64,000 bases of DNA, from assembly GCA_036479015.1 (NCBI GenBank), contig JAZGFB010000047.1, positions 186,001 to 250,000 on the forward strand. Direction: 5' to 3'. Each line of letters opens with the position of its first letter. The stretch's first letter is position 1. Below the pieces are notes generated by a model. The model had not been told where the DNA came from. It worked only from the letters and a program-made list of their open reading frames with translations, and did not search any database. The position numbers and the translations under genes are program-made. Of the stretch, positions 44,301 through 53,607 are shown piece by piece. This DNA comes from NVTR01 sp036479015. GTDB lineage: Bacteria > Pseudomonadota > Alphaproteobacteria > Rhodobacterales > Rhodobacteraceae.

Positions 44301-44744
44301 GACAATGCCCTTGGGGCTGGTTTCATCAAACCGCCCACGTCCGTCATAGACCCGAAGCACATAATGGGAACCGTCTGGTAATGCACCATTATAAGATGCA
44401 CTACGCCCTAATTCTGCTGGCAGAACCGCAATAACTTTGCCACCGCTAAGAATACGAAATTCAGCGCGATCAACAAATGATCCATAGTTAGACCACCCCG
44501 TCAACATCGCGCCTGTAGCGGTTCGCCAACCCAGACTGCTTAGCTGCGGATCAGGTGTTTCTGCCGCATAGCGCATATCAAACTGGGCCGGTGTCAAAAC
44601 ACCAGGTGCACTGAGAACATCCTGCCCAGTGTTCGGATCGTCAAAGATGCGAAACGTAAACGGTAGCTCCTGCGCCATTACAGGAAAGGATGTGCCCAAT
44701 AGAAGGGCCGCTGCGGTTCTGGAAACTTTACTATTCATAATCAT
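41391..44744 (-). CDS. Large outer-membrane beta-barrel protein, partner of the giant surface protein
   Basis: An 1117-residue outer-membrane protein. A signal peptide ends near PVMAQE. Residues about 30-140 and 155-240 look like beta-sandwich modules (FRIFDDPNTGQDVLSA; then RIRLSGRAIVADGSGIGDGQ). From about 250 to the end, alternating short strands and Tyr/Trp/Gly-rich turns form a large barrel, and the last residue is Phe (LFLNIVGKF), the usual signal for barrel insertion. There is no TonB box or plug, so it is not a classical TonB-dependent receptor. The ATG at 44744 is three bases past the stop codon of the giant gene; a GTG at 44750 overlaps that stop. The two are therefore coupled. Probably anchors, exports or receives the giant protein; that role is inference. 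Confidence 0.75.
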   Translation of the reverse strand: MIMNSKVSRTAAALLLGTSFPVMAQELPFTFRIFDDPNTGQDVLSAPGVLTPAQFDMRYAAETPDPQLSSLGWRTATGAMLTGWSNYGSFVDRAEFRILSGGKVIAVLPAELGRSASYNGALPDGSHYVLRVYDGRGRFDETSPKGIVENAPAPGQILAAAAGNELDRQRIRLSGRAIVADGSGIGDGQQVLFAGQLVTVRADGRFENVQIVPEGSRVLNLVVINAQGQVLTTYRQPVDVTDEDNFRVGIADITFGRNNVSGPIASIAGVSGDRFSGDFYTNARLAFYVREHTRSGWKVTASADTGEGPVDQLFDNFMASDPNSFLRRLDPSTFYPVYGDDSTAVNDAPTDGKFYLHAERDGTSLLWGSFKTTPPETHFTNFSRALYGARLSFSGLSDAAGDNRVEAELFAAEPGTVQAQEEFRGVGGSIYFLRNRDVLRGSEQVWVEVRDTTTGVLISRTPLNAGQDYEVNAIQGRIQLTSPLASSLAGSGLVGGATGGDPQYLVMRYEYAPTVSATGDTVVGGTATIKAGERLTFGASVIDQQNGAADQTLGGLTARYEIGENSAFDLELARSNDAGVTAYRSLDGGFTFASVPGGAGTLANAARVALSLDLADAGLGQGHANLYWQNRDAGFSGPGSQTNEDVQQFGADIGVQMTARSDLRFILDSSDAASQTHHAAELNLGYQLSEPWTLGFGLKIDDLTTNIANASATLSGTGTRLDGVLRADYDPGLNWTAYGYAQGTLNATGTRARNDRAGLGGTYTVSDRFTLEGEVSGGTGGAGARIGATLQVDDRTQTYLSYTLTPDSADNQYPGATGEFTYGGSRRVNDNIYVLAEQTYLHGAGPTGVTNSFGLDISPNDAWVLGAQLEFGRLADPLTGDMERRAVSFSANYSHEKLGYNGVLEYRVDTSTTERTTLAFKNDLSYQVSDEWRFLGKLSALRSTSSDTAIADAEYLELVTGFAYRPVENDRLNALMRYTYLYDNGQNGSTVSLAQRSHVFSADAIYEINSVFSLGGKIGARVGEVRLPGNGWTSSDAILGVIRADVKLRPMWDILGEYRLLTSSGASARTGAVAGVYRRVNENMRVGLGYSAVNFSDDLTNQDYSSEGLFLNIVGKF

Positions 44745-44746
44745 AC

Positions 44747-47700
44747 TCACTTCCCACCTTTGGCCGGTGACGGTTCATCCCGAATGACTTTTTCAACGTG
44801 CAATGGATAAGCGCAGCCATCGCGCGCCCAAGATCGCCTCAGGATACGTTCAAGCCGGTCAAGCCTGGGTTCGGCCTGTGGGCCTCGGCCCATATGCACC
44901 AGTCGAACAATCGTCGGTGCAGCGCACAGCTGTTGTGGCACTGATTGCATTGACTGACCTAAGGCCGCCACAGGTTCAATGCCGGCAAAGGCCGCTCCGA
45001 ACAGATCGTATTGCGCCACCCGGTAGCGCGCCGCGCCAAAGTTGATCTTGGCAATCCGACCGCGGGTCAGACGCTCAATTTCCGGGTTCTCGGTGGTGGG
45101 TAGGAAACCCAGTGGCAATGTGGATGTGTCCAGTTTGACGATAAAGTTGGACCCATGAAAGGAATCCGGGATATCGGCGCAGGGAACGTGATACCGACCA
45201 AAGCTGTCAGTGGTGATCAGCGTTCCTGTGACCGTGGCCACGGTGGCGTTGGATAGCCCCCGTTCGCCGTCATCTTGAACACCGTTACCATTGCTGTCTT
45301 CAAAAACCTTGCCGATAACATCGGCGCAATCAAACACCGGATCAGGGGCAATACGCACGGTGGCTTCAGCAATATTGGAAATTTGGGCACTGGCTAATGT
45401 GTTCCACGCATAGGCTTGGTTTACATATTCACCGTCGCCGACACCTGCTCCAACCCGCAACACCATTTCGATAGTCTTGGTTTCACCGGGTGCAAAGCTC
45501 AGGCCGCTCCAGGTTAGGTTTGATCCGCTGATTGTCGGTTCGACAGCGACGCTGTCAATCGTTGCCGTGCCCGGCTGGTATGTAAAGCCCGACGGCATAT
45601 CATCCAATATCGCGATGTTGCTAAGCGCGAAAATTTGCGTGTTATTGGCGGTGATTGTGTACGGCACAAATTCACCCCGCAGGACGTTGGTTCTTGGCGT
45701 CGATTTCGTGACGGTAAAGGCATCACTTACAACCGGATCAAGTGGTATGTGGTTATTCAAGACATCTGCCGAACCCGCACCCAGAACAAAGCTCATGAAA
45801 TACTGCGTGGACCCAAAGCCGCCGGCGAAGCCAGCTGATGTCGCAGCACACGTGGCCGGATCATGGATCGTTGCTCCAACAACAGGCGCGTCCGGCGTGT
45901 TCAAAACCAACGCCGGATTAGGCGCGGCTCCAACACTTGGCGTTGCAGTACATGCCTGTATTAGTGTCGACGGCAAAGGCACATAGGCACCGGGATAACT
46001 GGACACTGCCAGTGTATACGTTCCGGCCGGGGCGGTGCCCAGCAGCAGGAACTGATAATATCCATCGGCACCAGTGGTGACTGACAGGGTGCCACCGACC
46101 ACATCCGCAGGAACAAAACCGCCGGGGCCGGAAAGGGTTACTGTGGCACCAGAAACCGGCAATCGCGATAGCGAGTCATAAACAATACCAGCAGGATCAA
46201 GCGGCAGGCTCTGTTCTGTTACGTTTTGACCAGGTGCCAGGGTCAGCCCCGTTAGAACACCATTGCTGACATCTGCACCGGCAGGGTTGGTGGTCGCATT
46301 GGCAACACCGTCAGTGTATCCACCATCGGTTTCGTTTGGCACCGCTGCCCCATACAACACACCGGTTGTTGGTTCGCGAAAGTTGATCTCGTACCCTGGA
46401 CCGGGTTGCAGATTGTTAAACATATAGGAACCAGTTGCATCGGTTGTTGTTGTTAACAGAACTGTGCCACCGCGCAGCAGTTCAACAGTCCAGCCCGATA
46501 CCAACGGTTCACTTGGGTCCCGTACCCGGTCATGGTCTAAATCGCGCCAGATCGTACCCGCGACACTGGCATCGGTGTTGATTGCTACCGGGTCACTTGC
46601 GTGATTGTTGCCGTTAAAGATTGCCGGTTCGGATCCGCCAGAAATATCCGCAATATTGGTCAAAATGCTGCCACTTAGACCCGCGCCAACCAATGTGGTG
46701 ATGGTGATCGGGTTGCCGGTTCCCCCGCCCGCTGTGAACACGTCATTGGTTGTGCATGTTACAATTTGTGCAACGAGCGAACAGGCCCATCCAGTGCCGC
46801 TTGCACCCGTTGGCGTGATGCCCGCTGGCAATTGACTGACGATAGTAATCAGGCCACTGGAATCCACGGAACCAACATTTGATGATGTGATCGTATAGGT
46901 GCCATGTGCATTGTTTTCGGCAAAACTTGATGGCGAATGGCTCAGGCCGATCGTCAGATCAGGTGCCGCGCCGGGCACTTCTGCAAACAGATTTCCACCG
47001 GAAATTGTGTTGCCTGCCAAAAGGCTGATGCCGGTAATGCCGCTTGGCGTTGTGCCCTGTGCGGTTGGCGTGCCGCCCGTGCTGCCAGCCATGACCTTAC
47101 CATCAGTGGTCAATGCTGGCTGGTTGGGCTGACTTAAGTCATACGTGCCCTCTGGCAACCCTGTGAAAGCAAAATCACCGTTCGCATCAGTATTCACACT
47201 TGCGCTTACCGACCCGCCGCTTGCATCGACACCGGTCAGGTCGATCTGTTCACCTAAAAGGCCATAGTCCGCGCCATTCAAAACACCGTCGTCTAAGAAA
47301 TCATAGAACACATTACCGGTAATAGACCGGTTGTTGGGGATTTCTGCGAAATCGTTTGCCGGTGATATCGTGTTCGGTGGCAGGATAATTCCGCCAATCT
47401 CACTAGGGGCAACTGTTGTTGCCGTTGCGGTGCCGGGTGTGCCGCCATTGCCCACAGTTCCGGCAAGGGTCATGCCGTTCGTCGTGCTCGCAGGTTGGGC
47501 CGTCTGGCGCACAAGATATGTGCCCGGCACCAGGCCACCAAAGCTGTAGCTGCCGTCACCAGCTGTAGTGGTTGAAGCAATGACGCTACCGCCCTGCATA
47601 AGGTCCATCGCCTGACTGCCAATACCGGCGTCAGAACCGTTCAGAACGCCGTCATTGTTATTGTCCAGAAAGACCACACCAGCGATTGATGACTCCACCA

Positions 47701-50700
47701 CCTCACCAAACAGGTTGCTGGGTGAACCGCTGACATCGCCGCCGCTGGAACCCAAAACAATGCCAATGATCTGTGAACTCGTCCCTGTCGGGTTGGACGC
47801 CGTTCCCGGTGTGCCAGTAGAACCGCCGGTTGTCTGGATCGTACCGGCTGTTGTGGTACCGTTCTGCGTCCCAGCTGGCTGGCCGGGTTCGCATACAGAA
47901 TATGTGCCTGCCGCAAGCGGGAAGAATACAAAGTTACCCGAAGCGTCGGTGTTAATGCTGGACAAAAGCCCACCACTACAAGTGACGCCGGAACGAAGCT
48001 CTACTGAATGCCCGGCAATTGCAGTGTCTGGCAAAGCAAAAACACCATCGGGCGTGACATCATTGTCTGCAAAAACCTTGCCGGAAATGAACCCCTGGGT
48101 ACTGATCGCCAGTGGTGCCGTCGCCGGGGCAAAGTTCGGACCAGAATTGGTCAACAAATCACCCGCCGGTATAACCCCAGTATAGCCACCAGGAACAGTG
48201 CCCGTCACATCAACCTGAATGTCACAACCACCGGCCGGGATCGTCGCGCCAGTCGCATATGTAATCGTCGTGCCACCCGCAGATGCCGTAACAGTACCGC
48301 CACAGCTGCCACCGATATTTGGTGTGGGATCAACGACAATGGCTCCGGGTGCAGAAGGCAGATTTACCACCAACGGCGACGTCAACGTCAATGCTACGCT
48401 GTTTGGGTTGCCCAGTGAAATCGTCGTCGTAGACGTGCCGCCGGGTTGAATAACCGGAAGATCAAACGCCAGGCCAACCGTTGGTGGATCAAGCAACACG
48501 ATGCGCGCCGAAGTGGCTTGTAAATTGCTGACACCTTCAAAGGACGTCACATCGCCAACCGGGATGTCATCGATATATATACCCGGCGTGTTTGATAATA
48601 CATTTGCCGTCACTGTACAGGTCGCACCGGCGGCCAGATCGGCGCCAGTCAATCCAATTGATGTGCCCGATGTGGCTGCGCTCACAACGCCGTTTGTACA
48701 GGTAGTTGTACCGTTTGGCGTCGTGGTTAGAACCAGACCGGTAGGCAGAATGTCGTTGAAACTAATGCCAGTCAGAGCAATCGAACTTGGGTTGCGCAGA
48801 CGGATGGTTAGAACTTCGATGGCGCCAATCGTCGACGTTGCGGACCCTGTCGTAAACGACGCGCCACTTTGAATGGCCGTGTCCAAGGTTTGGCCCTGAA
48901 TGGCAATCTGCACTTCCAAAGGTTGCACAACTGAAAGCGTTGCCGGCGCTGGCTGTGGGTTGGACACACCAAGGCCACCAGCGATACCGGTAACGCCACC
49001 GGTCAGAATTGTATTGGTGATGCTGCCCGGCACACTGGACGTGACATCAATAGACAGCGTGCAACTTGCACTTATGCCCCCGGAAGCGCCACCAAGCGTG
49101 CCTCCAGTCATTGTAAGCGGCCCCAAAGTGGGTGCCGAAATGGACCCACCAGAACAGGTTGTTGTCGCATTTGGTCCGGCGGGAATAGTCATTCCTGCGG
49201 GCAGGTTGTCCGTCAATACCAGACTGGAAACCGGCGTTGCAGTTGGATTTAAAATTGTGACCGTCATCCGGCTGCGTTGAGCTGGCTCAATGATAGTAGG
49301 CGAAAATGCCTTGACCACACCGATACTGCCATTGGTCGTCAATGAGGTCAGCGCCTGATTAACGTTCGTGTACCCTTGGCTGCTGCCAATGGACCCGACA
49401 GGGATGATATTGGTAATGCCGCCAACCGTTAAAGACGTCACGTTCACGTTGATTTGGCAAATCTCATTCGCGCCCATGCTGGCACCACTCAACGTAACCG
49501 AACTATCCCCAGGGTTTGCCGTAACCGTACCGCCAGTACAGGAAGTAGAGCCCTGTGGCGTGGCCGCGATCACCATACCATTTACGGTACCACCAGATGT
49601 GCCATCCACGGTGAAGTAATCTGTCAACGACATACCAGTTATCGGCAAGTTGCCATTGGTAATATCGATGGTCAGTAGCGAGACTTCGCCAGGAAAGCTT
49701 AACGAAGCCGGGTTTGTCGCTTTTGCAAGAAACAGGTTTTGGTTGGCCAGCAATCCCAGGGTTGCCGATACCGGGTTGATATTGATCACACCGTTGTCGG
49801 CAAAGATGCTGCCGGTCGGAATGGTATTGACCCAAGGGCCACCGGAATTGGCATCGACTTCGAACACAAGATCACACGTGGCGCCCGCCGTAATATCAGC
49901 ACCGGTCATATCAATTGTGGTGTTGCCACCAGAAACTGAAATAGCCGGGCTGCCACCACAGGTGGAATAGGGTGCAGGTCCGGCCAGAATGCTCAGCCCC
50001 GTTGGCAATACATCTGTCAGCCCAACACCCGTCAGCACGCCAGAACCGCTATTTGCCAACCTGATAATTGCAATGCTGTGTCCGCCCAAAAAGACGCTTG
50101 ATGGATTAAAGAATGTGGTCGCCGACAATGCAGAAACATAATTCAGCGTGGCCGTATTGGAACTGGCTGAAACCACCGTGGGCCCACTGCCGTCACCGGC
50201 CAATGCATCAGCCGTAAGGCTTAATGAATTGTTATAGGTGCCAGCCGGGCCAATAACATCAACCTGGATAAAACAGCTGCCTGTTGATCCAATACCGCCA
50301 GAAGCCCTCGCAGGGACAATACCGCCAGACATCGCCAGCGTCGAAGTGCCCGGAACAGCCGTTATCGACGCTCCCGCACAGGTCGAAGACGCATTGGCGA
50401 TTGCGGCGATGTTTAACTGCCCACCCGTGACACCATCGTTTGGCAATAAATTCGTAAAGCTTAGATTTGCCAGGGCCTGTGATGACCAGCTGGAAAAAGT
50501 AATCGTCAGTGTGGAAACCGTGCCTTCGGAAGCGCTTGACGGATTAAAGTTGTTGATGACCGCCAATGTCGCCGTGCTGCTGGTCGAAACGGTATTTGAT
50601 CCAACAGCGTTTGAACTCGCCCCACCATTCCACGCAACCCCGCCAACAGGGATATTGTTGGAAACCGTGCCACCGGCAGCGGGGGAAATGGCCCAATAGG

Positions 50701-52450
50701 TGATATAACAGGAACTGGTTTGGTTGACGTTAAGGCGGGCGGGCAATGTGCCCAGCCCGAAAACTGCACTGGTAGCCCCCAGTGGGTTTGCATCCGTCAA
50801 ACCAATACAACCGGCATCACCGCTTAAACTTGGCGTATAGTCAGTGCCACCAATCGTGCCTGTCAAAAGACTGGTACCCGCCGGCAATGCATCAGTGATG
50901 TTCAGTGTGTTAACCGCTGCCGCACCAAAGTTTTCGATCCGCATCCGATAGCGGATCGGTTGACCTGCGGCCACAGAACTCGGAGCAGAAGTAAGCGTTA
51001 CGCGGATTTCATCGCCAACCAGAACAGCGTCACTGTCGCCCTGCGCCACAACGCCAGCGCCACCAATAGGACCGACCGTAAAGTCACCGGCACTAATCGT
51101 ATTTGTGTATATAATTGGGGTGCCGCCCGCCTGCACTGTCCCGGTGAAATTCACTGTGATGGTACAGGTGCCGCCCGCCGCAATTGTTGTTGCAGAGGTC
51201 ATGTTGAACCCGGTTTGGCTGGCCAATGTCGCCAAAAGCCCGGCCACACCGCCTGCCGAACAACTCATGGTTGGTGTGCCGTTGATCTTAAGCCCGTAAC
51301 CCGCGGCCCCAATCCCGTCGATCGGATCATTGGTGAATGCGGCTATCGACATGGAAGAAGTTGCCAGATTGGTCCACGTGATGGTCATCGTGTCCGACTG
51401 ACCGGTGGCCAATTCCGTATGGGCAAAATCCACGTTTGTCAGCAAAGGCGATTGCAGACCGATGGAACGGCTGGAATTGCTTCGAAGCGCAATTCCAATA
51501 TCATTGCTCCAATGGAGCGTGGCCGAAATGAAGTTGCTGACAAAGGACAGGAAATTTCCATTAGTTGTCAGCGCTGTAATGTCCACAGACCACGAACAAT
51601 ACCCGCCCGCTGGCAACACCGCGCCATTTACCACCAAAGAAAATGCGCCCGCCGCGGCCGTCACCACAGGTGCCGCAGCACCGGATGTACATGAAGACGT
51701 GACATTCGGCACACCAGCAACTTCAAAGGCCTGATTGCCGCCGATCAACGGAAAAATATTAGTGAATTGGAAATTGTTAATATCAACGCCACTCGGGTTG
51801 CTGACCCGAAAGGTTAAGGTCTGCGCAGAACCGCCCAGAATAAGCCGGTTAGAATTTGAAACAAAATGCTGGGTGATACGCGGCCTGGACATCTCGTTGA
51901 CGTTAATGGATTGGCTGACATCGCCAGTGTTTTGGCGCGCGACACCATCATTGCCGGTTACCGAATTTTCAAGAATTGTGTAAACATGGGTCGCAAAACT
52001 GCCAGTGCTGGTGGATGCGGTAACTGGCAGATCAATTATGCAACTGCCGTCTATACTATTCGCATTCGCCGGAATAACCCCCCCGCTAAGGGTAATTGAC
52101 TGGCCTCCAGGCGTGATTGTCAGCGTCCCGACACCGGCAGTTGTACTGTTGGTGGCCGGATCAGTACAGGTATAGCTGTGGGCAGGCGGCGGCGCCTGTA
52201 TGGACAGACCGTTTGGTGACGTCCCCGGCAGGGTATTGGAAAATGCCACGGATGTCAGGTCAGCGGCAGCGCTTGAGTTCGTCAAAGTAATCCGAAGAGT
52301 GGTAACACCACCGGGATCAATAGTCGAAAGCGCCGACGGGGCCAGCGTTACACTTGCGCCGATATCGGCATTTGCTGTGCTTGCGAAAAACAAACTTGCC
52401 GATGATAGCAATAAGATAATCGCATAGTTCAAATGACTTTTTAAACACAT
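44747..52450 (-). CDS. Giant repetitive surface protein with DUF11-like and SdrD B-like domains
   Basis: A 2567-residue secreted protein, the longest gene here. I start it at the ATG at 52450, which follows AGGGGG and opens a signal peptide (MCLKSHLNYAIILLLSSASL, ending at Ala-Asn-Ala). Residues about 30-1450 hold ten DUF11-like beta-sandwich repeats of roughly 110-170 residues, with a recurring pattern of LTDxLPxGL, then TTCxxG, then CxIxVDV: each repeat has one Cys in each of the last two places, so a disulfide per repeat is likely. Next come three SdrD B/Cna-B-like units (SGKVFADNDV, AGVVFLDNNNDGVLNG, TGNVFYDFLDDGVLNG), another DUF11, further SdrD-like (AGTIWRDLDHDRVRD) and carboxypeptidase-like units, one more DUF11, and a last IGKVFEDSNGNGVQDDGERG unit. 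The 140-residue tail has no sortase or CTERM signal. The function is unknown; an adhesin or surface-layer role is plausible. Confidence 0.82.
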   Translation of the reverse strand: MCLKSHLNYAIILLLSSASLFFASTANADIGASVTLAPSALSTIDPGGVTTLRITLTNSSAAADLTSVAFSNTLPGTSPNGLSIQAPPPAHSYTCTDPATNSTTAGVGTLTITPGGQSITLSGGVIPANANSIDGSCIIDLPVTASTSTGSFATHVYTILENSVTGNDGVARQNTGDVSQSINVNEMSRPRITQHFVSNSNRLILGGSAQTLTFRVSNPSGVDINNFQFTNIFPLIGGNQAFEVAGVPNVTSSCTSGAAAPVVTAAAGAFSLVVNGAVLPAGGYCSWSVDITALTTNGNFLSFVSNFISATLHWSNDIGIALRSNSSRSIGLQSPLLTNVDFAHTELATGQSDTMTITWTNLATSSMSIAAFTNDPIDGIGAAGYGLKINGTPTMSCSAGGVAGLLATLASQTGFNMTSATTIAAGGTCTITVNFTGTVQAGGTPIIYTNTISAGDFTVGPIGGAGVVAQGDSDAVLVGDEIRVTLTSAPSSVAAGQPIRYRMRIENFGAAAVNTLNITDALPAGTSLLTGTIGGTDYTPSLSGDAGCIGLTDANPLGATSAVFGLGTLPARLNVNQTSSCYITYWAISPAAGGTVSNNIPVGGVAWNGGASSNAVGSNTVSTSSTATLAVINNFNPSSASEGTVSTLTITFSSWSSQALANLSFTNLLPNDGVTGGQLNIAAIANASSTCAGASITAVPGTSTLAMSGGIVPARASGGIGSTGSCFIQVDVIGPAGTYNNSLSLTADALAGDGSGPTVVSASSNTATLNYVSALSATTFFNPSSVFLGGHSIAIIRLANSGSGVLTGVGLTDVLPTGLSILAGPAPYSTCGGSPAISVSGGNTTIDMTGADITAGATCDLVFEVDANSGGPWVNTIPTGSIFADNGVININPVSATLGLLANQNLFLAKATNPASLSFPGEVSLLTIDITNGNLPITGMSLTDYFTVDGTSGGTVNGMVIAATPQGSTSCTGGTVTANPGDSSVTLSGASMGANEICQINVNVTSLTVGGITNIIPVGSIGSSQGYTNVNQALTSLTTNGSIGVVKAFSPTIIEPAQRSRMTVTILNPTATPVSSLVLTDNLPAGMTIPAGPNATTTCSGGSISAPTLGPLTMTGGTLGGASGGISASCTLSIDVTSSVPGSITNTILTGGVTGIAGGLGVSNPQPAPATLSVVQPLEVQIAIQGQTLDTAIQSGASFTTGSATSTIGAIEVLTIRLRNPSSIALTGISFNDILPTGLVLTTTPNGTTTCTNGVVSAATSGTSIGLTGADLAAGATCTVTANVLSNTPGIYIDDIPVGDVTSFEGVSNLQATSARIVLLDPPTVGLAFDLPVIQPGGTSTTTISLGNPNSVALTLTSPLVVNLPSAPGAIVVDPTPNIGGSCGGTVTASAGGTTITYATGATIPAGGCDIQVDVTGTVPGGYTGVIPAGDLLTNSGPNFAPATAPLAISTQGFISGKVFADNDVTPDGVFALPDTAIAGHSVELRSGVTCSGGLLSSINTDASGNFVFFPLAAGTYSVCEPGQPAGTQNGTTTAGTIQTTGGSTGTPGTASNPTGTSSQIIGIVLGSSGGDVSGSPSNLFGEVVESSIAGVVFLDNNNDGVLNGSDAGIGSQAMDLMQGGSVIASTTTAGDGSYSFGGLVPGTYLVRQTAQPASTTNGMTLAGTVGNGGTPGTATATTVAPSEIGGIILPPNTISPANDFAEIPNNRSITGNVFYDFLDDGVLNGADYGLLGEQIDLTGVDASGGSVSASVNTDANGDFAFTGLPEGTYDLSQPNQPALTTDGKVMAGSTGGTPTAQGTTPSGITGISLLAGNTISGGNLFAEVPGAAPDLTIGLSHSPSSFAENNAHGTYTITSSNVGSVDSSGLITIVSQLPAGITPTGASGTGWACSLVAQIVTCTTNDVFTAGGGTGNPITITTLVGAGLSGSILTNIADISGGSEPAIFNGNNHASDPVAINTDASVAGTIWRDLDHDRVRDPSEPLVSGWTVELLRGGTVLLTTTTDATGSYMFNNLQPGPGYEINFREPTTGVLYGAAVPNETDGGYTDGVANATTNPAGADVSNGVLTGLTLAPGQNVTEQSLPLDPAGIVYDSLSRLPVSGATVTLSGPGGFVPADVVGGTLSVTTGADGYYQFLLLGTAPAGTYTLAVSSYPGAYVPLPSTLIQACTATPSVGAAPNPALVLNTPDAPVVGATIHDPATCAATSAGFAGGFGSTQYFMSFVLGAGSADVLNNHIPLDPVVSDAFTVTKSTPRTNVLRGEFVPYTITANNTQIFALSNIAILDDMPSGFTYQPGTATIDSVAVEPTISGSNLTWSGLSFAPGETKTIEMVLRVGAGVGDGEYVNQAYAWNTLASAQISNIAEATVRIAPDPVFDCADVIGKVFEDSNGNGVQDDGERGLSNATVATVTGTLITTDSFGRYHVPCADIPDSFHGSNFIVKLDTSTLPLGFLPTTENPEIERLTRGRIAKINFGAARYRVAQYDLFGAAFAGIEPVAALGQSMQSVPQQLCAAPTIVRLVHMGRGPQAEPRLDRLERILRRSWARDGCAYPLHVEKVIRDEPSPAKGGK

Positions 52451-52591
52451 AATACCAACGCCCCCTGAATACTGCTGCCTTAATGACATTTTTTTATTGT
52501 GTCGTTTTACCTGCAAGACTCATGGCCTTCAACCGGTTTGCTATTTGACCAGAGCATTACTACTTTAAAGCAACACATCAGGTGCGGGTTA

Positions 52592-53155
52592 TCACTCGAC
52601 CGCATCAAGAACCATTTGCCCAGCTATATCGGCACCGCCACCTTCCGACTGCATAAAGCCCCACCCATGCACAGCATCATCTTGTGACATTGAAAACACC
52701 ATTGTGAAAATTGCAGACATTTGAACACCATCGGCACTAAGCCATGCGCCCTCGCCAGAAAGGTATGGCAACGCAACATCTCCACCCGGGCAGGCGGCGG
52801 CATTTAGTTGGTCAATATTCGCCTGCAGATCCGTGTCTGGGGCAATCTGCGCTAGCGGTTTCGTGCTGCGCTCACTAGAGAAATGAAGCCGGAAAGCACC
52901 TGGGTCAGCAAACAAAAGCAACTTACCCTCATGTTCAAATATCTCCGCAGCCAACGGCTCACTTTGTGGAAATGGCATCCTATTACCCATCATCAATAGC
53001 CTGCCTGGGCCAAGAACCAACGTATAATTCCCGCTTAGAATGTTGAAAATCTCAGCATCAACCACCGCTCCACACAGCGCGCTGTTGGTTGATTGCGCAA
53101 GCAATGGCGCAGGCAGGAATAAAGCTGCAATTGCCAATAAATTTCTAATATGCAT
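52592..53155 (-). CDS. Small secreted protein upstream of the giant surface protein
   Basis: A 187-residue exported protein with signal peptide MHIRNLLAIAALFLPAPLLA, and AGAGG before the ATG. The mature part has two cysteines (ALCGAVVD and AAACPGGD), IFEHEGKLLLFADPGAF, and a conserved-looking YLSGEGAWLSADG. No family recognised. It is 141 bp before the giant gene on the same strand and is probably the first gene of the locus; it may assist export or folding of the giant protein, which is inference from position. Confidence 0.72.
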   Translation of the reverse strand: MHIRNLLAIAALFLPAPLLAQSTNSALCGAVVDAEIFNILSGNYTLVLGPGRLLMMGNRMPFPQSEPLAAEIFEHEGKLLLFADPGAFRLHFSSERSTKPLAQIAPDTDLQANIDQLNAAACPGGDVALPYLSGEGAWLSADGVQMSAIFTMVFSMSQDDAVHGWGFMQSEGGGADIAGQMVLDAVE

Positions 53156-53607
53156 TACGTATTTCCTCTTAAATTTATGTATCAATAACCATTTAAATTT
53201 CTATTAAATTTTACCACGACCGGTAACCGCAGCACACTAATACGGCACTGTTGCATTAACTTGACCAACCTACAATCCGCGTCGCAGGCACTCAGCGTCA
53301 GGCTGGAAAATCCCCTTGGCTTTTGAAAGAATTGCCGCTTAAATGAGTTCCTGGAGCGGCACTAAAGCGCGACAGGTCCATCCTTTCGCCTTTCCCAACA
53401 CTCCAAAAAACCACCACATAAACCGCAAAACTGTTACCGCTACCATCAGCAATATCAACACCATACTCCCCTGTTCGCGTGCGAACACTTCGCGCGATCA
53501 GTCCCCCCGCCAAATCCAATGCCATCTCCTACCATGCCCTTAACCGCCTCACTCGCATCTCCAACGAACCACTTTACAAACCCAGCAAAACCCGCAAGCT
53601 CTGCTCC
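53156..53607. other. Intergenic region between divergent genes
   Basis: This 452-bp gap holds the AT-rich leader of the small secreted protein gene (53156-53215) and the region before the DMT transporter. I find no clear promoter hexamers, RNA gene or repeat. Short ORFs on each strand (53298-53525 and 53343-53543) lack credible starts and do not show the G/C-rich third positions of the neighbouring genes. Confidence 0.5.

Noticed and set aside
41391..44744. Possible TonB-dependent receptor
   Set aside because: No TonB box and no plug domain after the signal peptide; the N-terminal modules look like beta sandwiches.
47100..51734. Many rightward frames of 60-240 codons opposite the giant surface protein, rich in Val, Pro and Ala
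   Set aside because: Produced by the Gly/Thr/Asn-rich repeats read on the other strand; none has a start site or domain.
44747..52450. Possible autotransporter (type V) or RTX-type adhesin
   Set aside because: No C-terminal barrel in the same polypeptide, no nonapeptide calcium repeats and no hydrophobic CTERM signal; the barrel is a separate gene.
53298..53525. A 75-codon leftward frame between the small secreted protein and the DMT transporter
   Set aside because: AGGAG touches the ATG with no spacing, third codon positions are not G/C-rich as in the neighbours, and no family is recognisable.
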